From NCBI RefSeq assembly GCF_946885955.1, contig NZ_CAMPHI010000021.1, positions 1 through 64,000 of the forward strand: DNA of 64,000 bases, given 5' to 3'. Numbering within the stretch: position 1 is the stretch's first letter; each line of letters opens with the position of its first letter. The notes beneath the pieces are model-generated. The model was not told where the DNA came from. It made no database searches and saw only the letters and a program-made list of their open reading frames with translations. Below are positions 1 through 9,187 of the stretch, piece by piece. The position numbers and the translations under genes are program-made. This stretch comes from an uncultured Pseudomonas sp. (GTDB taxonomy: Bacteria; Pseudomonadota; Gammaproteobacteria; Pseudomonadales; Pseudomonadaceae).

Positions 1-68
1 TGTAAATGAGCATTCCGAGCCTGTTTTTAACGCAGTATTGCCAACGCAGGTAGTTATTCAACGGCCTG
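1..68. repeat. MITE-like repeat, cut by the window edge
   Basis: This is one end of a repeat family whose complete copy lies at 19938-20079. Read on the minus strand it begins CAGGCCGTTGAATAACTACC and continues through a GTTAAAAACAG block and ATGCTCATTTAC, matching the full copy closely. The inner part lies outside the window. It ends just upstream of bluB, next to a CTAG tetranucleotide (69-72), so it separates bluB from whatever precedes it. Confidence 0.75.
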
Positions 69-81
69 CTAGCGAGCGGTT

Positions 82-732
82 ATGAGCCAGCACGCCTTCA
101 GCGTCGAAGAACGCGCGGCGGTGTATCGGGCGATTGCCGAGCGCCGCGATATGCGCCATTTCAGCGGCGGCGAGGTGGCCCCGGAACTGCTCGCACGGCT
201 GCTCGAAGCGGCGCACCAGGCGCCCAGTGTCGGCCTGATGCAGCCCTGGCGGTTTATCCGTATCACCCGGCCGGCGCTGCGCGAATCGATCCACGGCCTG
301 GTGGAGGCGGAGCGGCTACGCACCGCCGAGGCCATGGGCGAGCGCGGCAGCGATTTTATGCGGCTCAAGGTCGAGGGCATCCGCGAATGCGCCGAATTGC
401 TGGTGGTGGCGTTGATGGATGGCCGCGAGGCCCATGTGTTCGGCCGTCGCACTTTGCCGGAAATGGACCTGGCATCTCTGGCCTGCGCCATTCAGAATCT
501 CTGGCTGGCAGCCCGCGCCGAAGGCCTGGGGATGGGCTGGGTGTCGCTGTTCGAGCCCCAGGCCCTGGCCGAACTACTGTCCATGCCGCCTGGCAGCAAG
601 CCGTTGGCGGTGCTGTGCCTGGGCCCGGTCAAGGCCTTCTATGAGGCACCAATGCTGGTGCAGCAGGGCTGGGCTACACCGCGGCCGCTGCATGAGCTGC
701 TATTCGAGAATCGCTGGGGAGAAGAACAATAA
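82..732 (+). CDS. bluB: 5,6-dimethylbenzimidazole synthase BluB
   Basis: A 216-residue nitroreductase-fold flavoenzyme. BluB proteins break down reduced FMN with O2 to make 5,6-dimethylbenzimidazole, the lower ligand of B12. The N-terminal RRDMRHF motif (21-27), the [13 protein letters not shown] block (46-58) and the late segment with [10 protein letters not shown] are typical of the family. It starts a run of cobalamin genes, and CobT downstream uses its product. The start ATG has only a weak purine stretch before it. The O2-dependent enzyme fits aerobic B12 synthesis. P. aeruginosa has the same gene before cobD. Confidence 0.93.
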   Translation: MSQHAFSVEERAAVYRAIAERRDMRHFSGGEVAPELLARLLEAAHQAPSVGLMQPWRFIRITRPALRESIHGLVEAERLRTAEAMGERGSDFMRLKVEGIRECAELLVVALMDGREAHVFGRRTLPEMDLASLACAIQNLWLAARAEGLGMGWVSLFEPQALAELLSMPPGSKPLAVLCLGPVKAFYEAPMLVQQGWATPRPLHELLFENRWGEEQ

Positions 733-781
733 TGCAAGGTCCGCAACCCAACCGTCGCCCGGCCGTAGCCGGGGCAAACCT

Positions 782-1690
782 ATGAGTCTGGTGCTCGCTA
801 GCTTCGCCGGTGTGGCCCTGGATGCGGCTCTCGGCGAGCCGAAAGGCTGGCATCCGCTGGTGGCGTTCGGGCGCCTGGCCGAGCGGCTCGAACAGCGCTT
901 CAATCCGGCTGGCGGCGGTTGGCGCAGCCATGGGGTGAGCGCCTGGTGCCTGGCGGTGTTGCCGCTGACGCTGCTGACCTGGCTGTTGAGTGAGATATCG
1001 GCGCTGGGCTGGGCGGTGGAGATCATCGCGCTGTATCTGACCCTCGGTTTGAAGAGCCTCGGCGAACATGCATTGCCGGTGGCCCAGGCCCTGCGTTTGG
1101 GCGACCTGGCGCTGGCGCGCGAGCGGGTCGGTTATATGGTCAGTCGCAATACCGCCGAGCTGGACGCCACCGGTGTGGCCCGCGCCGGTACCGAGTCGGT
1201 GTTGGAAAACGGTTCGGACGCGGTGTTCGCCGCGCTGTTCTGGTTTCTTATCGCTGGCGCGCCGGGGGTGGTGTTCTATCGCCTGAGCAACACCCTGGAT
1301 GCGATGTGGGGCTATCGCAACGAGCGCTTCGAGCGTTTCGGCTGGGCCGCGGCGAAAATCGATGATGTCTTGAATTACCTGCCCGCGCGGCTGGTGGCGC
1401 TGACTTACGCGCTGCTCGGGCGCACCTGGTCGGCGTTGCAATGCTGGTACGCCCAGGCGCCGCAGTGGGACAGCCCCAACGCCGGGCCGGTGATGGCCGC
1501 CGGTGCCGGCGCCCTGGGTGTGAGCCTCGGCGGCGCGGCCGAATACCATGGCGAGTTGCATGAGCGCCCGCAATTGGGCGAAGGCCCGCCGCCGCGCGCG
1601 CGGGATATCGAACGGGCGCTGAACCTGGTCTATGGCGGCGTGCTGCTGTGGCTCGGACTGCTACTGCTGTGGGCGGTTTTCCGTGCTTGA
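782..1690 (+). CDS. cobD: adenosylcobinamide-phosphate synthase CobD/CbiB
   Basis: A 302-residue inner-membrane protein of the CobD/CbiB family. It joins (R)-1-aminopropan-2-ol or its phosphate to adenosylcobyric acid. Hydrophobic segments run near residues 1-15, 52-95, 148-165, 235-255 and 285-300. The family block around [13 protein letters not shown] is at about 140-152. The reading frame is open further upstream, but the homologous protein begins at [10 protein letters not shown], so ATG 782 is chosen. This leaves a 49-base gap after bluB. The 3' end overlaps the GTG start of the next gene by 8 bases, implying coupled translation. Confidence 0.92.
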   Translation: MSLVLASFAGVALDAALGEPKGWHPLVAFGRLAERLEQRFNPAGGGWRSHGVSAWCLAVLPLTLLTWLLSEISALGWAVEIIALYLTLGLKSLGEHALPVAQALRLGDLALARERVGYMVSRNTAELDATGVARAGTESVLENGSDAVFAALFWFLIAGAPGVVFYRLSNTLDAMWGYRNERFERFGWAAAKIDDVLNYLPARLVALTYALLGRTWSALQCWYAQAPQWDSPNAGPVMAAGAGALGVSLGGAAEYHGELHERPQLGEGPPPRARDIERALNLVYGGVLLWLGLLLLWAVFRA

Positions 1691-2675
1691 GCATGGCGGC
1701 CGCTTGCGTGCGGCAGCGCTGCGCCATGGCATCGCCCTGGCGGATTGGCTGGATCTGTCCACCGGCATCGCGCCCTATGGCTGGGCGTTGCCGCCGATTC
1801 CCGCTACGGCCTGGTCGCGCCTGCCGGAAACCGACGACGACCTGGAAGCCGCTGCCCGCGACTACTACGGCGTGGCCAGCCTGCTGCCGGTGGCCGGCTC
1901 CCAGGCGGCGATTCAGGCGCTGCCGCGGCTAGTCCGCAACGCTCGGGTCGGCATCGTCTCGCCAGCTTACGCCGAGCATGCCGCGGCCTGGCAGCGCGAG
2001 GGCCATAAGGTGCTGGCGCTCAGCGAGGCAGCGGTCAATCGCGCTTTGGAGCGCCTCGATGTGCTGCTGTTGATCAACCCGAACAATCCCAGCGGGCGGC
2101 GCTTCGAGCGCGAGCAACTGCTGGTCTGGCATGCGCGCCTGGCCGAGCGGGGCGGCTGGCTGGTGGTCGACGAAGCCTTTATCGACTGCACCCCGGAACA
2201 AAGCCTGGCGCAATACAGCGATTTGCCGGGGCTGATCGTGTTGCGCTCGTTCGGCAAGTTCTTCGGCATGGCCGGTATCCGCCTGGGCTTCGTCCTGGCG
2301 CAGCAGGCGTTGCTCGATCAATTGGCCGAACTGCTCGGGCCCTGGGCCGTCAGCGGGCCGAGCCGGGCGGTGGCCAGCGTGCTGCTGCAGGATCGCGCCG
2401 GGCAGCAGATGCAGCGTCAGCGCCTGCTCGCCGATGGCGAGCGTCTGGCGGCCTTGCTCGGCGACTATGGTTTGGCGCCGACCGGTGGCTGCGCATTGTT
2501 CCAGTTCTGCTGCACCCCAGCGGCCGCGTTGCTGCATGAATTTCTCGCCGCCAACGGCATCCTCACCCGGCTGTTCGACAGCCCCAGCAGCTTGCGCTTC
2601 GGCCTGCCGGCGGACGAGCCGGGCTGGCAGCGTTTGCAGCAGGCGCTGGCTTTGTTCGCCAAGGAGTCCCAATGA
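1683..2675 (+). CDS. cobC: threonine-phosphate decarboxylase (CobC, PLP-dependent)
   Basis: A 330-residue fold-type I aminotransferase-like enzyme that decarboxylates L-threonine-O-3-phosphate to (R)-1-aminopropan-2-ol phosphate, the linker attached by CobD. Visible motifs are NPNNPSG (132-138), VVDEAFID (161-168) and the PLP lysine K192 in [14 protein letters not shown] 1683 gives [11 protein letters not shown], the usual N terminus of the Pseudomonas family; an earlier in-frame start would add a Cys-rich stretch that is just cobD read in another frame. It overlaps cobD by 8 bases and cobQ by 4. The Salmonella name for this activity is CobD, so symbols can confuse. Confidence 0.92.
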   Translation: MLEHGGRLRAAALRHGIALADWLDLSTGIAPYGWALPPIPATAWSRLPETDDDLEAAARDYYGVASLLPVAGSQAAIQALPRLVRNARVGIVSPAYAEHAAAWQREGHKVLALSEAAVNRALERLDVLLLINPNNPSGRRFEREQLLVWHARLAERGGWLVVDEAFIDCTPEQSLAQYSDLPGLIVLRSFGKFFGMAGIRLGFVLAQQALLDQLAELLGPWAVSGPSRAVASVLLQDRAGQQMQRQRLLADGERLAALLGDYGLAPTGGCALFQFCCTPAAALLHEFLAANGILTRLFDSPSSLRFGLPADEPGWQRLQQALALFAKESQ

Positions 2676-4123
2676 GCAGTTTGATGGTGCAAGGCACCAC
2701 CTCCGATGCCGGCAAAAGCACCCTGGTGACCGCGCTGTGCCGCTGGCTCAGGCGCCAGGACGTCGGCGTGGTGCCGTTCAAACCGCAGAACATGGCGCTC
2801 AACAGCGCGGTGACCGCGGACGGCGGCGAGATCGGTCGCGCCCAGGCGGTGCAGGCCCAGGCCGCCGGGCTGGCGCCGCATACCGATATGAACCCGGTGC
2901 TGCTCAAGCCCAACAGCGACACCGGCGCCCAGGTGATCATCCATGGCCGCGCGCTGAGCAGCATGGATGCGGTGGCCTATCACGATTACAAGAAGGTCGC
3001 GATGAACGCGGTGCTGGAGTCGCACCGGCGTCTGGCGGCGGCTTATCCGGTGGTGATGGTGGAGGGCGCCGGCTCGCCGGCGGAGATCAACCTGCGCGCC
3101 GGCGACATCGCCAATATGGGCTTCGCCGAAGCGGTGGATTGCCCGGTGATCCTGATCGCCGATATCGACAAGGGTGGGGTGTTCGCCCACCTGGTCGGTA
3201 CCCTGGCGTTGCTCTCGGACAGCGAGCAGGCGCGGATCAAGGGCTTTGTAATCAACCGTTTTCGCGGCGATATCGCCCTGCTGCAGCCGGGACTGGACTG
3301 GCTGGAACAGCGCACCGGCAAACCGGTGCTCGGAGTGCTGCCCTACCTGATGGATTTCCATCTTGAGGCCGAGGACGCGATCGACGTGCGACAGACCGCC
3401 AAAGCCAGCGAAACCCTCAAGGTGGTGGTGCCGGTGCTGCCGCGCATCAGCAACCATACCGACTTCGACCCGCTGCGCCTGCATCCCCAGGTCGAGCTGA
3501 CGTTCGTCGGCCCCGGCCAGGCGATACCGCCCGCCGATCTGATCATCCTGCCGGGCTCGAAGAGCGTACGCGCCGATCTGGCGTTTCTGCGCGCCCAGGG
3601 CTGGGAAGCGGCGATCCACAAGCACCTGCGTTATGGCGGCAAGTTGCTGGGCATCTGCGGCGGCTTGCAGATGCTCGGTGAGCGCATCGAAGACCCCCAT
3701 GGTCTCGAAGGCGCCGCCGGTAGCAGCGATGGTCTGGGGCTGCTGGAATTCGCCACCGTGCTCGAGCCCGAGAAGCAGCTGCGCAATGTGCAGGGCCGTT
3801 TATGCCTGGAGAATGCCGCGGTCGGCGGTTATGAAATTCATGCTGGGGTCAGCAGCGGGCCGGCCCTGGAACGCGCGGCGGTGCACCTTGACGACGGCCG
3901 CTGCGACGGCGCCCTGAGCGCCGATGGCCAGGTGCTCGGCAGCTACCTGCACGGTCTGTTCGAGTCCAGCGATGCGTGCGCCGCACTACTGCGCTGGGCC
4001 GGGCTGCGCGAGGTGCAGGCGGTGGATTACCACGCCCTGCGCGAACGCGATATCGAGCGCCTGGCCGATATGGTCGAGGCGCATCTGGATACGCAGAAAT
4101 TACGCGAGCTATGTGGCCTGTAG
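2672..4123 (+). CDS. cobQ: adenosylcobyric acid synthase CobQ (glutamine-hydrolysing)
   Basis: A 483-residue amidotransferase that converts four carboxylates of adenosylcobyrinic acid a,c-diamide to amides, using ATP and glutamine. The N-terminal dethiobiotin-synthetase-like ATPase has the P-loop [10 protein letters not shown] (8-17). The C-terminal class I glutaminase domain has the nucleophile C329 in [11 protein letters not shown] and H427 in GSYLHGLF. It starts in an ATGA overlap with cobC. Its TAG stop (4121-4123) is formed by the GTAG head of a REP element, so the repeat sits exactly on the 3' end of the gene. Confidence 0.96.
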   Translation: MSSLMVQGTTSDAGKSTLVTALCRWLRRQDVGVVPFKPQNMALNSAVTADGGEIGRAQAVQAQAAGLAPHTDMNPVLLKPNSDTGAQVIIHGRALSSMDAVAYHDYKKVAMNAVLESHRRLAAAYPVVMVEGAGSPAEINLRAGDIANMGFAEAVDCPVILIADIDKGGVFAHLVGTLALLSDSEQARIKGFVINRFRGDIALLQPGLDWLEQRTGKPVLGVLPYLMDFHLEAEDAIDVRQTAKASETLKVVVPVLPRISNHTDFDPLRLHPQVELTFVGPGQAIPPADLIILPGSKSVRADLAFLRAQGWEAAIHKHLRYGGKLLGICGGLQMLGERIEDPHGLEGAAGSSDGLGLLEFATVLEPEKQLRNVQGRLCLENAAVGGYEIHAGVSSGPALERAAVHLDDGRCDGALSADGQVLGSYLHGLFESSDACAALLRWAGLREVQAVDYHALRERDIERLADMVEAHLDTQKLRELCGL

Positions 4124-4189
4124 CCCGGATGAAATCCGGTGGAAGCGGTGGCGGCCATAAGACCGATCCCCGGATTGCATCCGGGCTAC
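4120..4189. repeat. REPIN: inverted pair of GTAG-CCCGGAT REPs
   Basis: Two copies of a REP face each other. The left reads GTAGCCCGGATGAAATCCGG and the right is its inverse, ending CCGGGCTAC. GTAG followed by an imperfect palindrome is the signature of REPs associated with RAYT transposases. The first GTAG overlaps the cobQ stop codon. Other copies are at 13835, 18442 (also a pair), 35555 and 54483. The hairpins could protect the upstream mRNA end. Confidence 0.8.
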
Positions 4190-4207
4190 GAAGAGCGCGC
4201 TGCGTTC

Positions 4208-4274
4208 GTGGGAGGGGCTTTAGCCGCGAAAAACGTTCTCGCGGCTAAAGCGGATCGCCGCCCGGCCCCTCCCA
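4208..4274. repeat. second intergenic palindrome (GTGGGAGGGGC type)
   Basis: An imperfect palindrome with outer arms GTGGGAGGGGC / GCCCCTCCCAC and inner arms TTTAGCCGCGA / TCGCGGCTAAA around a short loop. It lies between cobQ and cobU, directly behind the REPIN at 4120. It looks like another Pseudomonas intergenic repeat class. It has no T-run, so it is not a canonical terminator. Confidence 0.65.
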
Positions 4275-4314
4275 CTATTCCTCTGTCATCCATTGGATTG
4301 AAAAGATTATCGAC

Positions 4315-4836
4315 ATGCATGAATTGATCCTCGGCGGTGCCCGTTCCGGCAAAAGCCGTCTGGCCGAGAAGCTGGCGAACGAGTCGGGCCTGGCGGTGAC
4401 TTATATCGCCACCAGCCAGGCCCTGGACGGCGAGATGAGCGCGCGCATCCACCAGCACCGCGCGCGGCGGCCCGAGCACTGGGCGCTGGTGGAGGAGCCG
4501 CTGGCGCTGGCCCGGGTACTCGGCGAACTGGCCGCTTCGGAGCGCTGCCTGCTGGTCGATTGCCTGACCTTGTGGCTGACCAATCTGCTGATGCTCGACG
4601 ATCAGGGGCGTCTGGCGGCCGAGCGCGATGCGCTGCTCGCGTGCCTGGAGGGGTTGCCGGGGCGGATCATTCTGGTCAGCAACGAAACCGGCCTGGGCGT
4701 GGTGCCCATGGGCGAATTGAGCCGGCGCTATGTCGACGAGGCCGGCTGGTTGCATCAGGCGCTGGCCGAGCGCTGTGGGCGTGTGGTCTTTACCGTGGCG
4801 GGTTTGCCGATGGTTTTGAAAGGAGAGGCACTGTGA
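4315..4836 (+). CDS. cobU: adenosylcobinamide kinase / adenosylcobinamide-phosphate guanylyltransferase
   Basis: A 173-residue bifunctional nucleotide-loop enzyme (called CobP in the aerobic nomenclature). It phosphorylates adenosylcobinamide and then transfers GMP from GTP to give adenosylcobinamide-GDP. The P-loop is GGARSGKS (7-14). The RIHQHR segment (44-49) holds the histidines expected to carry GMP, and [11 protein letters not shown] is a conserved family block. Length is normal. It is separated from cobQ by 191 bases of repeats, so it may need its own promoter or depend on read-through. It overlaps cobT by 4 bases (GTGA). Confidence 0.94.
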   Translation: MHELILGGARSGKSRLAEKLANESGLAVTYIATSQALDGEMSARIHQHRARRPEHWALVEEPLALARVLGELAASERCLLVDCLTLWLTNLLMLDDQGRLAAERDALLACLEGLPGRIILVSNETGLGVVPMGELSRRYVDEAGWLHQALAERCGRVVFTVAGLPMVLKGEAL

Positions 4837-5888
4837 GCGAGCAATGGTGGCAACAGGGCTGTCGGGCGGCGGATGCGCGGGTACGCGAACAGGCCCTGGC
4901 CCGTCAGCAGCAATTGACCAAACCGGCCGGCTCGCTCGGCAAGTTGGAGCACTTGGCGGTGCAACTGGCGGCGCTGCAAGGCGAGCAACTGCCTGGCGTT
5001 GAGCGTATTTCCATCGCGATCTTCGCCGGCGACCACGGCGTGGTCGCCGAAGGGGTGTCGGCGTTTCCCCAGGAAGTGACCGGGCAGATGCTGGCGAATT
5101 TCGTCGGCGGTGGCGCCGCCATCAGCGTGCTCGCGCGGCAACTGGGGGCGACCCTGGAAGTGACCGACCTGGGCACCGCCACACCGCTGCCGCCGTTGCG
5201 CGGCGTGCGGCACCTGCGGATAGGCGCGGGCACGCGCAATTTCCGCCATGAAGCGGCGATGAGCGCCGCCCAGCTGGCGCTCGCCCTGGAAGCAGGTCAG
5301 GCCGCCGCACTGCGCGCCCGTGAGGCGGGCTGCCAGCTGTTTATCGGCGGCGAAATGGGCATTGGCAATACCACCGCGGCCACGGGCCTGGCCTGCCTAT
5401 TGCTGGACTGCGCCGCGGCCGAGCTGGTCGGTCCCGGTACCGGCCTGGACAGCGCCGGAGTGACGCATAAGGCCGCGGTCATCGAGCAGGCGCTGGCATT
5501 GCATCGACCGGCCAGCGGCGACCCGCTGGAGATGTTGCGGCGCCTGGGCGGCTTCGAGATCGCCGCCTTGAGCGGTGCCTATATCGCCTGTGCGCAGCAG
5601 GGCATCGCGGTGTTGGTGGACGGCTTCATCTGCAGCGTCGCCGCGCTGCTGGCGGTGCGCCTGAACCCGGCATGTAGGGCCTGGTTGCTGTTCGCCCATT
5701 GCGGTGCTGAGCCCGGGCACAAGCGCGTACTGGCCGAGATGCAGGCCGAGCCCTTGCTCGACCTCGGCCTGCGTCTGGGCGAGGGTAGCGGCGCGGCCCT
5801 GGCGGTACCGCTGCTGCAACTGGCCTGCGCGCTGCATAACCAGATGGCGACCTTTGCCGAGGCGGCGGTGTCCGCAGCGCCGGCATGA
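4833..5888 (+). CDS. cobT: nicotinate-nucleotide--dimethylbenzimidazole phosphoribosyltransferase CobT
   Basis: A 351-residue enzyme that makes alpha-ribazole 5'-phosphate from dimethylbenzimidazole and nicotinate mononucleotide. Seen: [11 protein letters not shown] (29-39), [16 protein letters not shown] and the C-terminal [11 protein letters not shown] block with the catalytic-base glutamate. GTG 4833 is preceded by AAAGGAGAGG, a strong ribosome site, and overlaps the cobU stop codon; the open frame extends far upstream but only as a shadow of cobU. It ends in an ATGA overlap with the phosphatase gene. Confidence 0.95.
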   Translation: MSEQWWQQGCRAADARVREQALARQQQLTKPAGSLGKLEHLAVQLAALQGEQLPGVERISIAIFAGDHGVVAEGVSAFPQEVTGQMLANFVGGGAAISVLARQLGATLEVTDLGTATPLPPLRGVRHLRIGAGTRNFRHEAAMSAAQLALALEAGQAAALRAREAGCQLFIGGEMGIGNTTAATGLACLLLDCAAAELVGPGTGLDSAGVTHKAAVIEQALALHRPASGDPLEMLRRLGGFEIAALSGAYIACAQQGIAVLVDGFICSVAALLAVRLNPACRAWLLFAHCGAEPGHKRVLAEMQAEPLLDLGLRLGEGSGAALAVPLLQLACALHNQMATFAEAAVSAAPA

Positions 5889-6460
5889 CGCTGCATCTGG
5901 AGCTGTTGCGCCATGGCGAAACCGAACTGGGCGGCGGCTTGCGCGGCAGCCTCGACGACGCCCTGACCGCCGGTGGCTGGGCGCAATTGCGCGCTTCGGT
6001 GGTCGGCGGCGGTCCCTGGGATCGACTGATCAGCTCGCCGTTGCAGCGTTGCGCGCGCTTCGCCGAGGAACTGGCCGCGCAGCAGGCGCTGCCGCTGAGC
6101 CTGGAACCCGATTTGCAAGAGCTGCATTTTGGCGATTGGGAAGGGCGCAGCACCGCCGAGCTGATGCAGACTTCCGCCGCCGACCTCGGACGCTTCTGGG
6201 CCGACCCCTATGCCTTCACCCCGCCGCAAGGCGAACCCTTGGTCATGTTCGAGGCGCGGGTGCTCGCTGCGCTGCAGCGGTTACAGATGCGGCATGCCGG
6301 CGAGCGCCTGCTATTGATCACCCACGGCGGGGTGATTCGCCTGCTGCTGGCGCGCGCCCGCAATCTGCCGCGCAATGGTTTGCTGCAGGTCAACGTGGCC
6401 CATGCCCAGCGCTTTCGCCTGAGCCTGGACGACGCCGGCGAGTTGAGGGAATTGGCATGA
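5885..6460 (+). CDS. cobC: alpha-ribazole phosphatase, histidine phosphatase family
   Basis: A 191-residue phosphoglycerate-mutase-like phosphatase. The catalytic RHGE motif is at 9-12 with phospho-acceptor H10, and the second histidine is in [11 protein letters not shown]. In this context it should remove the phosphate from alpha-ribazole 5'-phosphate or adenosylcobalamin 5'-phosphate, the CobC role of Salmonella. It lies between cobT and cobS with 4-base overlaps on both sides, which strongly supports that role. The symbol clashes with the Thr-phosphate decarboxylase, also called cobC in Pseudomonas. Confidence 0.88.
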   Translation: MTLHLELLRHGETELGGGLRGSLDDALTAGGWAQLRASVVGGGPWDRLISSPLQRCARFAEELAAQQALPLSLEPDLQELHFGDWEGRSTAELMQTSAADLGRFWADPYAFTPPQGEPLVMFEARVLAALQRLQMRHAGERLLLITHGGVIRLLLARARNLPRNGLLQVNVAHAQRFRLSLDDAGELRELA

Positions 6461-7194
6461 CGCCGTTACTGATCGCCCTGCAGTTTCTCACCCGCCTGCC
6501 GATCCGCCTGGCCGGCATGCCGACGCCACGGCAGATGGGCCGCTCGCTGCTCTGGTTTCCGCTGGTGGGGCTGCTGATCGGCCTGTTGCTGATCGCCGCA
6601 CGCGGGTTGCTTGGCGACACGCCGACGCTGTTGCAGGCGGCGTTGCTGCTGACCCTTTGGGTGGCACTTAGCGGTGGCCTGCATCTGGACGGCCTGGCCG
6701 ACAGCGCCGACGCCTGGGCCGGCGGCTTCGGCGATCGTGAACGAACCTTGACGATCATGCAGGACCCGCGCAGCGGGCCGATTGCAGTGGTCGTGCTGGT
6801 GCTGCTGCTGTTGCTCAAGTTCGTCGCCCTGGTCACGCTGCTCGACGCCGGGGCTGCGTCCATCGCCTTGCTGCTGGCCCCGCTGCTCGGGCGTAGCGCG
6901 CTATTGGCGCTGTTTCTCGTCACGCCCTATGTACGCCCCGGCGGCTTGGGCCAGGCCATGGCCGATAATCTGCCGCGCGCAATCGGCTGGCGCGTGCTGA
7001 TCGCCAGCGCGGCGTTCTGCCTGCTGCTGGGCGGGCGTGCAGGACTGCTGGCTATCGCGGCGGCGCTCGGGGCGTTCTGGCTATTGCGGCGGCTGATGTG
7101 CCAGCGCCTCGGCGGCACCACCGGCGATACCGCCGGCGCCCTGTTGGAAACGCTCGAATGCGCGGTCCTGCTGGCCTTGGCGCTTAACCTGTAA
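6457..7194 (+). CDS. cobS: adenosylcobinamide-GDP ribazoletransferase CobS (CobV)
   Basis: A 245-residue integral membrane enzyme that joins adenosylcobinamide-GDP and alpha-ribazole (phosphate) to make adenosylcobalamin (phosphate), the last assembly step. It has several transmembrane helices and the family signature around GGLHLDGLADSADAW (about 69-83), whose acidic residues bind Mg2+. ATG 6457 overlaps the phosphatase stop codon. It is the last gene of this operon; the next gene converges on it with only 8 bases between. Confidence 0.94.
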   Translation: MTPLLIALQFLTRLPIRLAGMPTPRQMGRSLLWFPLVGLLIGLLLIAARGLLGDTPTLLQAALLLTLWVALSGGLHLDGLADSADAWAGGFGDRERTLTIMQDPRSGPIAVVVLVLLLLLKFVALVTLLDAGAASIALLLAPLLGRSALLALFLVTPYVRPGGLGQAMADNLPRAIGWRVLIASAAFCLLLGGRAGLLAIAAALGAFWLLRRLMCQRLGGTTGDTAGALLETLECAVLLALALNL

Positions 7195-7202
7195 CCACTG
7201 GC

Positions 7203-7535
7203 TCAGGCCAGGGTCAGCGAATTGCATTCGTCGGCGCAACGCTGGCAGGCCTGGGCGCATTGCTGGCAATGCTCATGCTTGTGCTTGATGCATTCTTCGG
7301 CGCAGGCCTGGCAGACGATCGCGCACAGCCTGCAAAACTCGTCGACCAGGCCGCTCTCGCGGGCCATCAGCACCTCCGCCAGGTGGCACATGTCCGCGCA
7401 GTCGCGGTCGAGTTGAATGCAGGTGGCCATTGCGGTCACGTCGTCTTCCCTGAGGCAGGCCGACGCGCAGACCTCGCAGGCGATGGCGCAGGCGCTGCAC
7501 GCTTGCATGCAGGAGGCATATTGGGGCGAACTCAT
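7203..7535 (-). CDS. Cys-rich four-helix-bundle protein (DUF326, possible copper binding)
   Basis: A 110-residue cytosolic-looking protein with more than a dozen cysteines in repeated patterns such as CxxxCxxCxxxCxxC, plus a His-rich KHKHEHC stretch near residue 90. This matches the DUF326 'four-helix bundle copper-binding' family, some of whose members store Cu(I). ATG 7535 has GGAGAAG just upstream. It is convergent with cobS. No signal peptide is visible. A metal-buffering role fits the family, but a link to cobalt or B12 would be inference from position only. Confidence 0.82.
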   Translation of the reverse strand: MSSPQYASCMQACSACAIACEVCASACLREDDVTAMATCIQLDRDCADMCHLAEVLMARESGLVDEFCRLCAIVCQACAEECIKHKHEHCQQCAQACQRCADECNSLTLA

Positions 7536-7751
7536 ATCTGCTTCTCCAGTCGAGGATGACTTGCGGTTGACTGGCGCGCAGGCGGGTGCGTTCAGGTTTT
7601 TTCCGGGGCGCCGGATGCCGGCAGCGCAGCGATCGCCAGGCAAGATTTCAGGGCGGGTTAGCCGATGGTCCACTTGTTTTAACTGCTGCCGGGCGGCACT
7701 CTTGGCGATCTGATCGTTCGATCAAGATTGAGCAGCCTGGGAGACTGGAAA

Positions 7752-8960
7752 ATGGGAACAATAGGGCGCGCCGGGTTGTGGATACTCATCGGCGGTTCGC
7801 TGATCCTGGCGCTGTCGCTGGGCATTCGTCATGGCTTCGGCTTGTTCCTGCCGCCGATGAGCGGCGAGTTCGGTTGGGGGCGGGAAGTGTTCGCCTTCGC
7901 CATCGCCCTGCAGAACCTCATCTGGGGATTGACCCAACCGTTTACCGGCGCTCTGGCCGATCGTTTCGGGGCGCAGCGCACCATCATCCTCGGCGGTGTG
8001 CTCTATGCCCTTGGCTTGCTGGCGATGGGCCTGGCGGATTCGCCGTGGTCGCTGTCGCTGAGCGCCGGGTTGTTGATCGGCATGGGGCTGTCCGGCACCT
8101 CGTTCTCGGTGATTCTCGGCGCGGTCGGGCGTGCGGTACCGGTGGAAAAACGCAGCCTGGCGATGGGCATAGTCGCCGCAGCGGGCTCCTTCGGCCAGTT
8201 CGCCATGTTGCCCGGCACGCTCGGTTTGATCAGTTGGTTGGGCTGGTCGGCGGCGCTGCTCGCCCTCGGCCTGTTGGTCGCGCTGATCGTGCCGCTGGCG
8301 GCGATGGTCAAGGACCGGCCGTTGCCGAACCTGGGCCATGAACAGACGCTGGCTGAGGCGTTGCGTGAAGCCGCCGGGCATTCCGGGTTCTGGTTACTGG
8401 GCCTGGGATTTTTCGTTTGCGGCTTTCAGGTGGTGTTTATCGGCGTGCACCTGCCGGCGTATCTGGTCGATCAGCACTTGCCGGCGCTGGTCGGTACCAC
8501 GGTGCTGGCCTTGGTTGGGCTGTTCAATATCTTCGGAACCTACTGCGCCGGCTGGCTTGGCGGTCGGATGTCCAAACCGCGCCTGCTCAGCGCCCTTTAC
8601 CTGGCGCGCGCGGTGGTGATCACGGCGTTCGTGGTGGCGCCGCTGACGACCTGGAGCGCCTATGCGTTCGGCATCGCCATGGGGTTGTTGTGGCTGTCCA
8701 CGGTGCCCTTGACCAACGGCACGGTGGCGACGCTGTTCGGTGTGCGCAACCTGTCGATGCTCGGCGGCATCGTCTTCCTGTTTCATCAGATTGGCGCGTT
8801 CATGGGCGGCTGGCTGGGCGGTTATCTGTACGACCGCACCGGCAGTTACGAGCTGGTCTGGCAGATCGCGATCCTGCTCAGCCTGCTGGCCGCGGCGCTG
8901 AACTGGCCGGTGCGCGAGCAACCGGTGGCGCGCCTGCGTGATCTCGAGGTTGCGGCATGA
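7752..8960 (+). CDS. MFS transporter
   Basis: A 402-residue protein with about twelve hydrophobic helices in two halves, and the MFS loop motif GALADRFGAQRTI between helices 2 and 3. It resembles the oxalate/formate-antiporter-like branch of MFS and the Pseudomonas transporter found after the cob genes next to a glutathione peroxidase. The substrate is unknown. ATG 7752 is preferred; a TTG eight codons upstream is possible but less likely. The stop codon overlaps the start of a 41-codon ORF by 4 bases. Confidence 0.88.
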   Translation: MGTIGRAGLWILIGGSLILALSLGIRHGFGLFLPPMSGEFGWGREVFAFAIALQNLIWGLTQPFTGALADRFGAQRTIILGGVLYALGLLAMGLADSPWSLSLSAGLLIGMGLSGTSFSVILGAVGRAVPVEKRSLAMGIVAAAGSFGQFAMLPGTLGLISWLGWSAALLALGLLVALIVPLAAMVKDRPLPNLGHEQTLAEALREAAGHSGFWLLGLGFFVCGFQVVFIGVHLPAYLVDQHLPALVGTTVLALVGLFNIFGTYCAGWLGGRMSKPRLLSALYLARAVVITAFVVAPLTTWSAYAFGIAMGLLWLSTVPLTNGTVATLFGVRNLSMLGGIVFLFHQIGAFMGGWLGGYLYDRTGSYELVWQIAILLSLLAAALNWPVREQPVARLRDLEVAA

Positions 8961-9082
8961 ACGCGAACCACTGGCTCAATAGTGCCTTGGCTCTGGGCGG
9001 CGCCGCCTTGCTCGGCCTGATCTGGTGGGGGTGGCTGCAAGGCGGTCTGGCGTTTATGCAGCTGGGCATCGGCGTGTGCTGA
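8957..9082 (+). CDS. 41-residue single-pass membrane microprotein
   Basis: The ATG lies in an ATGA overlap with the MFS stop codon, the junction type used by translationally coupled genes here. The 41-residue product has an Asn/His/Trp-containing N terminus, one hydrophobic segment of about 20 residues (roughly 10-27) with an IWWGW aromatic cluster, and a short tail ending in Cys. I recognise no family. Its design resembles small accessory subunits of transporters, so it may assist the MFS protein; that is inference. Confidence 0.6.
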   Translation: MNANHWLNSALALGGAALLGLIWWGWLQGGLAFMQLGIGVC

Positions 9083-9187
9083 TCGGCCGATGCCGGGGGC
9101 TTGTTGCATGCGGTTACCGCTGTCCGGTTGAGGTCGCCCGGGCATGCGAGTAGCGTCGAGTTTTCGCCCTCGTTCAGGAACTTGCCC

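Noticed and set aside
2465..3700. A 411-residue minus-strand frame opposite cobQ
   Set aside because: Shadow of cobQ, with the composition of an antisense frame and no motif.
7728..7751. TTG start eight codons upstream of the MFS gene
   Set aside because: The ATG at 7752 fits the family N terminus better; the upstream codons add a polar stretch and no good ribosome site.
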